Position numbers and translations under genes: made by a program
Part shown: positions 1-10,257 of the stretch, piece by piece
How positions within the stretch are numbered: the first letter of the stretch is position 1
Layout of the letters: each line of letters starts with the position of its first letter
The notes under the pieces: generated by a model
The model's database searches: none
What the model was told of the DNA's origin: nothing
What the model saw: the letters and a program-made list of their open reading frames with translations, nothing else
Assembly (NCBI GenBank): GCA_964371655.1
Contig: CAYJOD010000010.1
Span: forward strand, 70,746-134,745
DNA length: 64,000 bases
Source of the DNA: CAZGSN01 sp964371655
GTDB taxonomy: Bacteria; Desulfobacterota; Binatia; HRBIN30
Reading direction: 5' to 3'

Positions 1-1263
1 ATGCAGGATGTGATAACGCTGGCGCTGCTCGGGCGTGAGCTTGTGCGAGAGGTTCGATTCCCAAAAGCCTACGCCGACGTAGCCGTCACGCCCGGCTAGG
101 AATGGGTAGCCTTCCCACCACGAGAGGATGCGATCGTCCGGGCTGCTGCTGTCGCGTAGATACGACGCGACGGTCTGCACCGCGTCCGCGTCCCACAACC
201 TCGCCTTCTCTGCGCGCAGCGAATCCTCCGGAGCCGCGCGTCGGGCCACGACGAAGCCGCCCGCGTAGAGCACAATCACGAGGGCAAGCACCGCCGGTTT
301 CGCCATCAGCTTGGGAATCACCGGCGCCGACGCAATCAGCAAGAACGGAATGATCTGTACCATGTAGTCCAAGTACGTCGGAGTCGCCGCCAGGTACGCC
401 ACGGAAAGCGCGCCAACGCACGCGATGGCGGGTACCGACCACGCCGGCGCAACCAAGAAGCCACCGACCGCACCCATCCACAGCAGGGCGTTCTGTGGCA
501 GGAACAACCACTTGGCCACCACGATGAGCTTTTGCGCGAGCACCGGGCCGGAAGCATCGACCTGTCCGCGCATGAGGTGAAAGCCGAAGTTGCAGAACCA
601 GAAATGCTGTGGGCTCTCGATCGCGGTCCATAGCCACGGCAGCGAGGCCAGTACGAGAGCGGCGCAAAAGGCGGCAAGGACACGCGGACCCCGTCGCCAC
701 GACCACAGCGCCAACACGACCACCGCGGCCAGCGCCGGCAGGCGCGTGCCCACTGCCAGGCCCGCGGCTAGTCCCGCCACGAATCCGGCCAGCCGGCGCG
801 GTTTGCGTGGCAGTACGACGAGAGCGAACGCCAGCACCAGGCCGAGATTCGCGAGACCATAGGTCTTCACAATCGACAGGTAGCTCAGAATCAGCGAGTG
901 TCCGGCATACGCCAGCGCCACCAGCATTCCCGCCAGCGGTGACTTCGCCTGGCGCGCCACGATGACCGCCAGCAGGCCCGCCACCAGCGAGCCGAGCAAG
1001 ACCCCAACCCAACGCATCGCCAGCAGTGAGGGCCCGGTGAACGCCATCGCCACCGCTTCCGCGTACGGCAAGTACGGCATCTGCGGGAAAAAGAAGTCGC
1101 GGTACAGGACGCGGCCATCGAGCACACGCAAGCCCGCCACCACGTAGAATCCCTCGTCGGCATTGATGCTGCGCTGAATCGCCAGCGCACCCAAGACGGA
1201 GATTTCGAGCAGGCAGGCAGCAGCGAACAACAGCAGCTCACGCTGCCGGGGTTGGATCTTCAT
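1..1263 (-). CDS. GT39-like integral membrane glycosyltransferase, C-terminus cut by window edge
   Basis: An open frame of 421 codons runs without a stop to the first base of the window, so the C-terminus is missing. The protein is very hydrophobic, with a first membrane segment at about residues 9-28. It carries an Asp-Glu pair (NADEGFYV, D36-E37) in the first periplasmic loop, as seen in ArnT/PMT-type (GT39/GT83) enzymes that move sugars from polyprenyl-phosphate donors outside the membrane. The following stretch (LDGRVLYRDFFFPQMP) is typical of that superfamily. The ATG at 1263 has no clear Shine-Dalgarno. It is the last gene of the minus-strand series, about 400 bp beyond the SDR at 1660-2799. 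The acceptor is unknown; a role in decorating the surface polysaccharide is inferred from context. Confidence 0.8.
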   Translation of the reverse strand, partial: MKIQPRQRELLLFAAACLLEISVLGALAIQRSINADEGFYVVAGLRVLDGRVLYRDFFFPQMPYLPYAEAVAMAFTGPSLLAMRWVGVLLGSLVAGLLAVIVARQAKSPLAGMLVALAYAGHSLILSYLSIVKTYGLANLGLVLAFALVVLPRKPRRLAGFVAGLAAGLAVGTRLPALAAVVVLALWSWRRGPRVLAAFCAALVLASLPWLWTAIESPQHFWFCNFGFHLMRGQVDASGPVLAQKLIVVAKWLFLPQNALLWMGAVGGFLVAPAWSVPAIACVGALSVAYLAATPTYLDYMVQIIPFLLIASAPVIPKLMAKPAVLALVIVLYAGGFVVARRAAPEDSLRAEKARLWDADAVQTVASYLRDSSSPDDRILSWWEGYPFLAGRDGYVGVGFWESNLSHKLTPEQRQRYHILH

Positions 1264-1659
1264 ATGTGGCTTCAGAATCCCAGAGAAGTCACTCACCACG
1301 GAGACACGGAGGCACGGAGATCACCAAGCGCGACGTTGTGCTTCTCCGACGACAAGTCGAAATCGCGGACGCCAACACCTCGCACCGGCGCATTCAGAGG
1401 CTTGACCCGGGTGTCCTGCACAGGGGTCTTCTCCGGCTTTCCACATAGATTCGGCCGTGGGACGATCTGTGGACACGATAAGTTGTGGAGTGCGGTGGCT
1501 TGCCACCGCTTTGTCCGATTCGGCGCCGTGAGCCGTGGGGGTGCCAGAAAAGCGGGAGCAAGCTCCCGCACTCCAAAGCGCCCACTACGAATTTATGTGC
1601 AAAGCCGTCTTCTCCGTACCTCCGTGCCTCCGTGGTGAATCTTCGGCGAGGGCCAGTCG
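1264..1659. repeat. Gene-free gap with two nested inverted-repeat elements
   Basis: No gene is seen in this 396 bp gap. Outer arms at 1294-1320 and 1611-1637 are 27 bp inverted repeats with two mismatches (the motif is built on CACGGAG steps). Inside them lies a second palindromic unit at 1486-1575 whose ends read TGGAGTGCGG and CCGCACTCCA. A relative of the inner unit recurs at 14885-14977. The arrangement looks like one short palindromic element sitting inside another. Confidence 0.75.
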
Positions 1660-2799
1660 CTAGCGCGCCAAGCCGCGCGCCTTGAGCTCGGCCGCGGCCT
1701 GCTCGAAGCGGTCTTCCGCCTTCTGCTCCGCGACCCAACCGATGAGGTCGTCGATCCCGTCCTCGAGCCTCACTTTCGGCTCATACCCAAGGCGCTCGCG
1801 AATCTTGCTGATGTCGGCGACGCAATGGCGAATGTCGCCCTCGCGGAACTTGTGCTCAACCTGCGCCGCGATTTCGATGCGCATCTTCTCCGCCAGCGTA
1901 TGGGCGATCTGCAACACCGAGGTGGCGCGACCGGTGCCGACGTTGAACACCTCGAAGTTTGCCGCGTCTTTCTGCAGCGCCAACAGATTGGCCTGCACAA
2001 TATCGCTGACGTGCACAAAGTCGCGCGACTGCTCGCCATCCTCGAACACAACCGGCGGGCGGCGGTTGAGAAGACGCGCCGAGAAGATCGCCGCCACCCC
2101 GGTGTACGGATTGTTGAGCGCCTGCCGTGGGCCGTAGATATTGAAGAAACGCAGCGCCACGGTCGGGATTCCGTAAGCCCGGCCGATCGCCAGACTCATC
2201 TCCTCCTGATCGCGTTTGGTGACCGCGTAGATCGAGGTCGGCAGCAGCGGCTTCGATTCGGGTGTCGGTTTGGCGAGCGCCGGGCGATCGCATTTGGGGC
2301 AGCGCGCCTCCCACTCCCCGCTCTGCATTTGCGCCAGCGAACGCAGCGTCGGGTACACTTCGCCGCACACCGGGCAATCGCAGGCGCCCTCGCCGTAGAG
2401 CGACATCGAGGAGGCGACGACGAGCTTCTTGATCGAGTGCTTGCGCGCCGCCAGCACTTCGAGGAGGACCGCGGTACCGACGCTGTTATGATCGACGAAC
2501 TTGACGATCTCGTACATCGACTGGCCAACCCCGACCTGGGCGGCGAAATGGACAATGGCATCCATCCCCTTGAGCGCCGCTTCGACTTGCGCGGCGTTGC
2601 GGATGTCACCCCACACCAGCTCGACGCCCTTTACGAAGCTGCCGCTCGGCGTCATCAGGGCGCGCAGGTTCTCGACGCCACCGCCGTGCACCTGCGGTTC
2701 GAGGTTGTCGAAGATACGAACGTCGTAGCCATCGCGATGCAACGCTTCGACGAGGAACGACCCAACAAACCCGGCTCCGCCGGTGACAAGGACTCGCAT
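1660..2799 (-). CDS. NAD-dependent sugar epimerase/dehydratase (extended SDR) with four-Cys insert
   Basis: Extended short-chain dehydrogenase acting on nucleotide sugars. It has the Rossmann motif GGAGFVG (7-13), a catalytic Y191-x3-K195 (YAVTK), and the downstream RFFNIYGPRQ segment. Between the core Ser region (SSMSLYGEG, ~130-138) and the YxxxK motif sits an insert with CPVC (142-145) and CPKC (167-170), plus an extra C140. This looks like a small zinc ribbon. At 379 aa it is longer than typical 310-340 aa epimerases because of this insert. Start ATG with GGAG upstream. It follows rfbC after a 262 bp repeat-filled gap. It is probably a GalE-like or 4,6-dehydratase-like enzyme; the exact substrate cannot be told. 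Confidence 0.88.
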   Translation of the reverse strand: MRVLVTGGAGFVGSFLVEALHRDGYDVRIFDNLEPQVHGGGVENLRALMTPSGSFVKGVELVWGDIRNAAQVEAALKGMDAIVHFAAQVGVGQSMYEIVKFVDHNSVGTAVLLEVLAARKHSIKKLVVASSMSLYGEGACDCPVCGEVYPTLRSLAQMQSGEWEARCPKCDRPALAKPTPESKPLLPTSIYAVTKRDQEEMSLAIGRAYGIPTVALRFFNIYGPRQALNNPYTGVAAIFSARLLNRRPPVVFEDGEQSRDFVHVSDIVQANLLALQKDAANFEVFNVGTGRATSVLQIAHTLAEKMRIEIAAQVEHKFREGDIRHCVADISKIRERLGYEPKVRLEDGIDDLIGWVAEQKAEDRFEQAAAELKARGLAR

Positions 2800-2835
2800 C
2801 AGAGATTTGGCTCCATTCTCTCCTCAGCCTCAGCC

Positions 2836-2988
2836 GGCTTTGCCCAATAATTCGGTTCCGGGTTCGGAGTTCCGCCTTTAGGCGGTCTCAGCGGAATGCC
2901 AGCATTCCAGTTGGCGCCGCCTAAAGGCGGAACTCCAAACGGTCCGCGTGTTGCTTGCACACGGGCCGACGAATTGTTGGGCAAAGCC
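2836..2988. repeat. Nested inverted-repeat element
   Basis: Outer 19 bp inverted repeats lie at 2836-2854 and 2970-2988 (18 of 19 match; core TTGCCCAA...TTGGGCAA). Inside, a hairpin at 2866-2936 has 20-base arms ending in GGAGTTCCGCC and GGCGGAACTCC. The rest of the 2800-3061 gap is GC-rich and contains GCCTCAGCC/GGCTGAGGC palindromes. No gene or T-tract terminator is seen. Confidence 0.75.
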
Positions 2989-3061
2989 GCCTCAGCCTAT
3001 GCCTTGCCTGTGCCTTTCGCCGGCTGAAGCTGAAGGCAAAGGCTGAGGCAACGACTCAGGC

Positions 3062-3616
3062 TTAGGGGGCATCGAACCGCGGCAGCAGGTCGTGCAGCTC
3101 GTCGAGGCGCTTGGCTTTAACGTCTTTGTCCGAAAGAACCGGACTCGCCGTCGGCCAGCTGATGCCGATGGTCGGATCGTTCCAGAGCAGGTGCAGCTCG
3201 TCTTCCGGATGGTAGTAGTCGGTACATTTATATTCGACATCGGCCATTTCACTGAGCACACAGAAGCCATGCGCAAAAGCCGGCGGCACATAGAGCTGCC
3301 GAAAGTTCTCCTCCGAAAGCTCAACCCCCACCCACTTCGCAAACGTCGGCGAGCCGACGCGGATGTCGACCGCCACATCGAAGACGGCGCCATGAACCAC
3401 ACGTACCAACTTGCCTTGCGCGTAGCGCCGCTGAGCATGCAAACCGCGCAGCGTTCCGCGCGCCGAGTGCGACTGGTTGTCCTGCACGAACCGCGGTGCT
3501 TGCAACGCGTCATAACGCTCGGCGTTGAAGGTCTCGAGAAAGAAGCCGCGCGCATCGCGATAGACATCCGGCTCGACGACGATGACGCCCGGTAGGTCGG
3601 TCGGAAGCAAGCGCAT
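3062..3616 (-). CDS. rfbC: dTDP-4-dehydrorhamnose 3,5-epimerase
   Basis: Cytoplasmic cupin-fold enzyme of dTDP-L-rhamnose synthesis that epimerises dTDP-4-keto-6-deoxyglucose at C3 and C5. Family marks are visible: GFFLETFNAERY (24-35), QDNQSHS (45-51), the catalytic histidine in LRGLH (H60), D84 in DVAVDIRVGSPTF, and the Tyr of CTDYYHP (~131-137). The usual LHYQ reads LHAQ here. The ATG at 3616 is chosen over an upstream in-frame start at 3748 because the family begins at this point and AGGAG precedes it; the upstream start would lie inside rfbA. The gap to the rfbA stop is 5 bp. At 184 aa it is of normal length. Confidence 0.93.
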   Translation of the reverse strand: MRLLPTDLPGVIVVEPDVYRDARGFFLETFNAERYDALQAPRFVQDNQSHSARGTLRGLHAQRRYAQGKLVRVVHGAVFDVAVDIRVGSPTFAKWVGVELSEENFRQLYVPPAFAHGFCVLSEMADVEYKCTDYYHPEDELHLLWNDPTIGISWPTASPVLSDKDVKAKRLDELHDLLPRFDAP

Positions 3617-3621
3617 CGGAG

Positions 3622-4494
3622 TCACCGCTCCTGGCCGAGCATGTCGAGCAGGTACTGCCCGTACGCACTGTTCTTCATCGCACCGGCAAGTCGCGACACT
3701 TGCTCGGCGGTGATGTATTCCATGCGAAAGGCGATCTCCTCGAGGCACGCCACCTTCAACCCCTGCCGCTCCTCGATCGCTTGAATGAAGTTGGTTGCCT
3801 GCACCAGCGACTCGTGGGTGCCGGTATCGAGCCAGGCAATGCCGCGGCCGAGACGCTCGACGTGTAGGTTGTTGCGATCGAGATAGGCGCGATTGACGTC
3901 GGTAATTTCCAACTCACCGCGATGCGACGGCTGCAGATGGGCGGCGATGTCGACCACCTGGTTGTCGTAGAAGTAAAGACCGGTAACCGCATACGAAGAA
4001 CGCGGTTGCTGCGGCTTCTCCTCGATCGAGATGACGCGGTCGCCGGCATCGAACTCCACGACTCCGTAACGCTCGGGCTCGCGCACCTGATAGCCGAACA
4101 CCGTAGCCCCGGAGCTGCGTTGCGCCGCTCGACGCAGGTAATCGGTGAAGCCGTGTCCGTAGAAGATGTTGTCGCCGAGCGCCAAGGCGACGCGTGACGA
4201 GCCGACGAAGTCGGAACCGATCAGAAACGCCTGGGCGATGCCTTCGGGTCGTGCCTGCTGCGCATACGAGATCTGCAGGCCGATCTCGCTGCCGTCGCCG
4301 AGCAGACGCTTGAACGCATCTTGCTCATGCGGCGTGGTGATGATCAGGACCTCGCGAATCCCCGCTAGCATCAGCGACGACAACGGGTAGTAAATCATCG
4401 GCTTGTCGTAGATCGGAATAAGCTGCTTGCTCACCGCGCGGGTCAGCGGGTACAGACGTGTCCCCGAACCTCCAGCCAAAATAATCCCCTTCAC
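3622..4494 (-). CDS. rfbA: Glucose-1-phosphate thymidylyltransferase
   Basis: Makes dTDP-glucose from glucose-1-phosphate and dTTP, the first step of the dTDP-deoxysugar pathway. The nucleotidyltransferase signature GGSGTRLYPLT (8-18) is followed by KQLIPIYDKPMIYYPLS, and the LALGDNIFYGHG segment (~106-117) carries the metal-binding Asp. At 290 aa it matches the short RmlA class. Translation starts at a GTG with GGAGG eight bases upstream. It is transcribed between rfbB and rfbC, so the order along the transcript is rfbB-rfbA-rfbC. rfbD (the final reductase) is not in the window, so the end sugar could be rhamnose with rfbD elsewhere or another dTDP-sugar. Confidence 0.95.
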   Translation of the reverse strand: MKGIILAGGSGTRLYPLTRAVSKQLIPIYDKPMIYYPLSSLMLAGIREVLIITTPHEQDAFKRLLGDGSEIGLQISYAQQARPEGIAQAFLIGSDFVGSSRVALALGDNIFYGHGFTDYLRRAAQRSSGATVFGYQVREPERYGVVEFDAGDRVISIEEKPQQPRSSYAVTGLYFYDNQVVDIAAHLQPSHRGELEITDVNRAYLDRNNLHVERLGRGIAWLDTGTHESLVQATNFIQAIEERQGLKVACLEEIAFRMEYITAEQVSRLAGAMKNSAYGQYLLDMLGQER

Positions 4495-4569
4495 GACAGA
4501 GCCTCCGTTACATGTGCGCGAGCCAAGCCGCCCGCTTTGCCAACTCTTAAGGTTACCGGCTTCTTCCTA

Positions 4570-4662
4570 GCGGAGAGACGCGGCGCCACGGTAGATGCCA
4601 TCCGATCCTCCACCAGCAGATGCGCTCAGCGTTGGTCTCTCCGCGTCTCCGCGTCTCTGCGG
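4570..4662. repeat. Inverted repeat of the GCGGAGA-GACGCGG family
   Basis: Arms at 4570-4583 and 4649-4662 are inverted copies with one mismatch. The same kind of arm (CCGC-GAGACGC-GAG) recurs at 32769-32913 and, more loosely, at 1294-1637 and near 19255. It fills the space between the rfbB stop and the rfbA start. Confidence 0.6.
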
Positions 4663-4690
4663 TGAAAATCCTTCCGCCACTGGGGCCGCT

Positions 4691-5784
<1,094 letters not shown>

Positions 5785-5797
<13 letters not shown>

Positions 5798-6612
5798 GCG
5801 CCCTCCGTCGTTTCCGACGCGGATTTGGACTTGAGCTCGCTGTAGCGATTGCCGAGGCTCTGGAACTGGCGCTGATTCCACCAACCCTGCTTGTGCGCGA
5901 CGTAGCGCGCCATCAACCACAGGATCCCGAGACCGTAGCGACTGCTGGCGATGAAGCTCGCGGAGGATGCTTCCGGGAAGTAGCGTGTTGGCACCGCCAC
6001 TTCCGCGATGCGCAGGCCGGCGGTCACGATCTGCGCCGCGATCTCCTGGTCGAAAATGAACTGATCGTCGTTGAAACGGAAGTTGACGACCTCGAGAACC
6101 TCGCGCGTATAGGCACGATATCCGGTATGGTATTCGGAAAGGTGCAGTCCGAAGACCTTGTTCTCCACCCAGGTCAGGAAGCGATTGGCGATGAACTTCC
6201 ACCACGGCATCCCGTCGCGCAGCGCCGAACCGCTCTTCAAGCGCGAACCGAACACCACGTCGGCCTCGCCACGCTGCAGCGGCGCCACGATCTCGGGCAA
6301 CAGACGCGGATCATACTGATAGTCCGGGTGCACCATCACGACGATATCGGCACCGGCGCGCAAGGCCTCGGCGTAACACGTCTTCTGATTCGCTCCGTAA
6401 CCGTAGTTGCGATCGTGCACGAACAACTTGAGGTGCAGCCGCTGGGCGACTTCGACGGTGTCATCGCGGCTGCCGTCGTCGACGAGGATGACCATGTCCA
6501 CCTTATCGTGCGGCAGCTCCATGTACGTCATGTGCAGGGTACGGCCCGCATTGTAGGCGGGCATCACCACCACGACCCGCGGCCGGCTCTTGTCCTCGGC
6601 GCTTTGAAGCAT
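5785..6612 (-). CDS. Family 2 glycosyltransferase (DPM1-like)
   Basis: GT-A fold glycosyltransferase of the dolichyl-phosphate-mannose-synthase-like group. It shows VVVMPAYNAGRTL (13-25), VDDGSRDDT (44-52), NYGYGANQKTCY and the metal-binding HPDYQYDP (~95-102). It lacks the C-terminal membrane segments found in many DPM1 relatives. Such enzymes transfer a sugar from a nucleotide donor to polyprenyl phosphate or to a growing lipid-linked glycan on the cytoplasmic side. The two GT39-like proteins in this window need polyprenyl-phosphate sugars, so this is a plausible source of them (inference). It overlaps rfbB by 13 bp. GAGG lies 11 bases before the ATG. Confidence 0.9.
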
Positions 6613-6896
6613 GTTAGGAGGGACCTCTTCTATCGTTTACTAGGATGATGGACCGAACGTTATCTGAGCACGACAGGCGTTATTCAGCAAGCAACGAAGC
6701 AGCGGCCGCGAGCAAGGCGGGCGGGCCGCCCGCGCTCCCGGCGATAATTTTCCGCTAGGGGCGTCAGTGTAATACAAGCGCGGACGGCTCGTCCGCCAGG
6801 CGGTGCAAATGAGCTATTCATGGGGCTCCAACCCTCCGCGACTGACCTTGCCGTCGCCCTGCACAGACGGATGGCTCATGACAGCCGCCCACGCCC

Positions 6897-8306
6897 TCAG
6901 AACTGGAAGTAGATGAACGGAATATCCCTGCCTCCGTAGAGGATCATGGCCAAGCACAGGGCCGCGTACACGGGCGACTGCAACCACCACGGCGCGCGCA
7001 GGAACACGGTGTGATCGTCGGCGGCGTTCTGCGGTATGTCGAGCAACAACACCGCCGCCGCGACCAGCAGCGGCAGCGGACCCACCGCGCTCAGATGGTT
7101 GAATCGACAGATCCCGGCGATGAATTGGAAAGCGACGGCGAAGCTCGGGGCGCGGAAGAAGATCCAGGCGAACGTCGCCAGGTGAAAGGTCAACACCGTG
7201 AGAACGACGCGGCGCAGCGCGGCCACAAGCGGATGGCGCGGTACGCTCGCCGCACCGTGCCCGACGCCCAGCATGCGCTCCACCGCCAGGTAGAGCCCGT
7301 GCAACCCGCCCCAGGCAACGAACGTCCAGTTGGCGCCGTGCCAGAGACCGCCGATGAGCATCGTCAGCATCAGGTTGCGGTAGGTCTTCCACTGCCCGAA
7401 GCGGTTGCCGCCGAGCGTGATGTAGAGATAGTCGCGCAGCCAGTGCGACAAGGAGATGTGCCAGCGCCGCCAAAACTCGGTGATCGACTGCGACAGATAC
7501 GGTTGATTGAAGTTGAGGCAGAGCTCGACACCGAACAGCCGGCTGACGCCACGTGCCATGTCGCTGTAGCCGGAGAAATCGCAGTAGATCTGGAACGTGA
7601 AGAAGTAGGCGCCGCGTAACAGTATACCGGCGGAGAGTCCGCCGGGGTGCGAAAAGACGCGCTCCACCTCGGGTGCGAGCATGTCGGCGATCAGCACCTT
7701 CTTGGTGAGGCCGAGCAAGATCAGCATGAGCGCGCCACTGATGCTCTCGGCGGTAACCTTCGCCGGCTGCACCAGCTGGTGCAGGAGATCCGCCTTGCGC
7801 GAGATCGGGCCGGCAACGAGCTGCGGGAAGTAGGCCACGAACAGCGCGAAGTCCCAGAAGCTTTGCGTCGCTTGCGTGCGCCGGCGGTAGACGTCGATCG
7901 TGTACGACATCGACTGGAACGTGTAGAACGACACGCCCACCGGCAAGATGATGGCCAACGTCGGCGCGTGCGCCGCGACCCCGAGGCTCCCCAGCAGAGT
8001 GATCGCCGAGGCGACGAAGAAGTTGTAGTACTTGAAGAAGCCCAGCACGCCGAGATTCGCCGCCAGACTGAGCAGCAGGATGCGCTTGCGCACCGGCTCG
8101 TCCTCGGTCGCGCCGATCTTCTTACCCACCCAAAAGTCGATGATGGTGGTGACGATCAGCAGGCCGAGGAAACGCCAGTCCCAGCAGCCATAGAAGAAGT
8201 AGCTTGCCAGCAGGAGGAAGCCGTTGCGCCAGCGCTGCGGCAGCAACGCGATCGTCAACAGCACGACCGGCAGGAAGATCAGAAAGGAGAGCGAGTTAAA
8301 AAGCAT
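6897..8306 (-). CDS. MBOAT family O-acyltransferase (AlgI-like)
   Basis: Polytopic membrane O-acyltransferase. The N-terminus (MLFNSLSFLIFLPVVLL, then LLLASYFFYGCWDWRF at 31-46) and the long conserved block FNQPYLSQSITEFWRRWH (266-283) through RDYLYITLGGNR are characteristic. The MBOAT histidines are seen in LWHGANW (H323) and GGLHG (H336). Relatives such as AlgI and DltB pass acyl (usually acetyl) groups across the membrane to extracytoplasmic polymers with the help of an SGNH partner. The neighbouring 8636-10246 gene encodes such a partner. The gap of 284 bp downstream to the GT2 gene is GC-rich with no recognised gene. Confidence 0.93.
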   Translation of the reverse strand: MLFNSLSFLIFLPVVLLTIALLPQRWRNGFLLLASYFFYGCWDWRFLGLLIVTTIIDFWVGKKIGATEDEPVRKRILLLSLAANLGVLGFFKYYNFFVASAITLLGSLGVAAHAPTLAIILPVGVSFYTFQSMSYTIDVYRRRTQATQSFWDFALFVAYFPQLVAGPISRKADLLHQLVQPAKVTAESISGALMLILLGLTKKVLIADMLAPEVERVFSHPGGLSAGILLRGAYFFTFQIYCDFSGYSDMARGVSRLFGVELCLNFNQPYLSQSITEFWRRWHISLSHWLRDYLYITLGGNRFGQWKTYRNLMLTMLIGGLWHGANWTFVAWGGLHGLYLAVERMLGVGHGAASVPRHPLVAALRRVVLTVLTFHLATFAWIFFRAPSFAVAFQFIAGICRFNHLSAVGPLPLLVAAAVLLLDIPQNAADDHTVFLRAPWWLQSPVYAALCLAMILYGGRDIPFIYFQF

Positions 8307-8635
8307 GGAAAGGTACTATCCTGACACTGAAATTCGAGACGGTCATGGAAGGTGCCGGACTGGAAGAGCCCTCACCCCAACCCTCTCGCAGCGGAGACTG
8401 TCGATCTTCTCGCAAACACGCCCTTCGAGACGCCGCCAAAAGATGGCGGCTCCTCAGGGCGAACGGAAGCTGGTTTGATTTCATTGAGCACTTGTCCGTT
8501 CGTGCTCAGGAGGCCCCTTCTTCTGGGGCCGTCTCGAAGCACGATTCCGAATTTATCGACAGTCTCCCCCTGGGAGAGGAGCGATCGCCGCTGCTCCGAC
8601 ACACCATTTCTCTCGCGCATTTCCGACACCGGACA
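8307..8635. repeat. Gene-free gap: composite palindromic repeat with GAGACTGTCGAT ends
   Basis: No gene is seen in these 329 bp. A unit at 8394-8566 begins GAGACTGTCGAT and ends ATCGACAGTCTC. It lies inside a split CCCTCACCCC/GGGAGAGG palindrome (halves at about 8369-8388 and 8567-8580). Inside the unit are further hairpins: GCCGCCA...TGGCGGC near 8433-8451 and a CCCTTC...GGGC pair. Two other copies of this arrangement are at 23699-23859 and 35218-35348. Confidence 0.7.
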
Positions 8636-10246
8636 CTACGGGCGCGCCGGCGCGCGCCAGGCGGCCTGAACGATTTCGGCGTATTTGGGGCCGAGCTTGA
8701 TGGCGCCGATGTAGCTCGGGTGGTGCCAATCGTTGAAGTCCTCGGCCGGCAAGGCATTGCGTAGGTCGGCGAATTGCACGTTGGGGTAGCGCTTGGCGAG
8801 GCCCGAGAAGAATTCGAGATAGCCTTGGTAGTAGGTCGAGTCCTGGTAATCCCCCACAATCCACGGGCTGTCGGACGTGTTGACGATGACCACCTGCGTC
8901 TGGCGTTTGGCAAACTCGCCGACCACCCGCTCCAGCTCCGCGTACTCCTTCGATACCGCGAACGGACGGTTGCGGACTGCAAGTTTCTCCTCGCGGTACA
9001 CTCGTAGGCGGCGCCCGAACTCGTCGTCGGCGTTCAGGAGCTGATTCCATTTGCTCGCGAACTCCGCGCCGGTCGCCGCACCCATGCGCAGCAACTCGTG
9101 CACCGTGGCCGGCGCGAACGGCGGGTAGCGCAAGGGCGGCCGATTGCCGTCGAGCCCCGCTCCGGCAGGCGGCTGGCGCAGCTGCACGCCGAGCAGCCGC
9201 ACGTCGCTTCCGTCGCCCGCCGCGCGCGGATTCCAAAAGCCATCGGCGCTGACGTCGAGCACGTGACCGCGCCCGGCCGGGATTTCCAGATGCACCCGCT
9301 TCCAGCCCGACTCGGTCTCGACGATCTCCTTCAACTGCCGTCCATTGGTGGCGAAGGTCAGCTGCACCTCGCCGCGCTGGCGAATCCATTCGGGGTGAAT
9401 GAAATACTCGAAGTCGATCGCAGCACCGGGCGTCACCGCGACGCCGAAGCGCGGCTTCGTGAATCCGTCTTTGTACACGCCGTACGGACGTCCGGACGCC
9501 GATCCGAGAAGGCGCTGCAGTCCAAACTTCGCGTGATCTTGCAGACTCGATCGAATGACCTTGCCGTAACGGTAGAGATGGCTGAGCCCGCGCAGAGCCC
9601 AATCGAGCTTCTCGCTCACGGTCAGCTTACCGCCGCGCTCGGCAAGTGTGCGCCACGCCGGGAGCGCCGCGAGCAACGTGGGATTCATCTCCTTCTCGTT
9701 GCTCGAAGTGAGGAAGTCGAGAAGATTGACCATGAATACCGCGACGTCGGGCTGCATGCGCCCGATCTCACCCTCCCAGAACAAGCGGTAGTCGGCGGGA
9801 TGCACCCCGGGCAGCATCAGTCGATGCACGTCGAGATGATCGCCGGGGTTGGACGCCGCGAGCAGCCCGGCGACTTGATAAGGATCGAACGATATCGAAA
9901 CCGAGCTGCCGAAGGCGACCACCCGCCGGGTCTGTGCCGGCTTCGGCTGCTCGGCCCGATGCACGTCGATCAAGAACTGGTAACCCCAGTCGGCGTCGGG
10001 CCCGCTGAGCTTCGGAATCTTCCAGAAGTAAAGATTGAACGTGGCATCGAGCAGCAGCAAGAGAATCGGAATCGGCAACCAGATCTTCCACGGCGAGGCA
10101 TAACGCGCCGGCCGCGCCGTGACCTTGCCGGGCGCAACGTCCGCAACAGCCATGGCCGTCGTGTTCGGCGCAGCGCCGTTACGTCCAACCGCCTTGGCAG
10201 CAACGATCGGCTGCGTTCCGGCTCTCTGTTCGGTTTCCTGCTCCAT
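8636..10246 (-). CDS. SGNH-like membrane-anchored partner of MBOAT acyltransferase
   Basis: A 536 aa protein with a disordered N-terminus (1-48), one membrane segment (LPIPILLLLLDATFNLYF, ~57-74) and a long periplasmic part. The block-I nucleophile appears as VVAFGSSVS (109-117). The DxxH-like block near the C-terminus is NDWHHPSYIG (~504-513). This fits the SGNH proteins (AlgJ/AlgX/DltD-like) that accept acyl groups from an MBOAT and pass them to polysaccharide. It lies upstream of the MBOAT gene in the same direction, separated by a repeat-filled gap, and 11 bp downstream of the GT39-like gene. Its middle region (~240-400) looks beta-rich and may bind carbohydrate (inference). Confidence 0.72.
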   Translation of the reverse strand: MEQETEQRAGTQPIVAAKAVGRNGAAPNTTAMAVADVAPGKVTARPARYASPWKIWLPIPILLLLLDATFNLYFWKIPKLSGPDADWGYQFLIDVHRAEQPKPAQTRRVVAFGSSVSISFDPYQVAGLLAASNPGDHLDVHRLMLPGVHPADYRLFWEGEIGRMQPDVAVFMVNLLDFLTSSNEKEMNPTLLAALPAWRTLAERGGKLTVSEKLDWALRGLSHLYRYGKVIRSSLQDHAKFGLQRLLGSASGRPYGVYKDGFTKPRFGVAVTPGAAIDFEYFIHPEWIRQRGEVQLTFATNGRQLKEIVETESGWKRVHLEIPAGRGHVLDVSADGFWNPRAAGDGSDVRLLGVQLRQPPAGAGLDGNRPPLRYPPFAPATVHELLRMGAATGAEFASKWNQLLNADDEFGRRLRVYREEKLAVRNRPFAVSKEYAELERVVGEFAKRQTQVVIVNTSDSPWIVGDYQDSTYYQGYLEFFSGLAKRYPNVQFADLRNALPAEDFNDWHHPSYIGAIKLGPKYAEIVQAAWRAPARP

Positions 10247-10257
10247 CGCTCAGAGCT

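Noticed and set aside
86..1012. 308-codon minus-strand frame in the partial GT39-like gene
   Set aside because: It is a different frame of the same DNA. The correct frame, open from 1263 to 1, gives a membrane protein with GT39 features.
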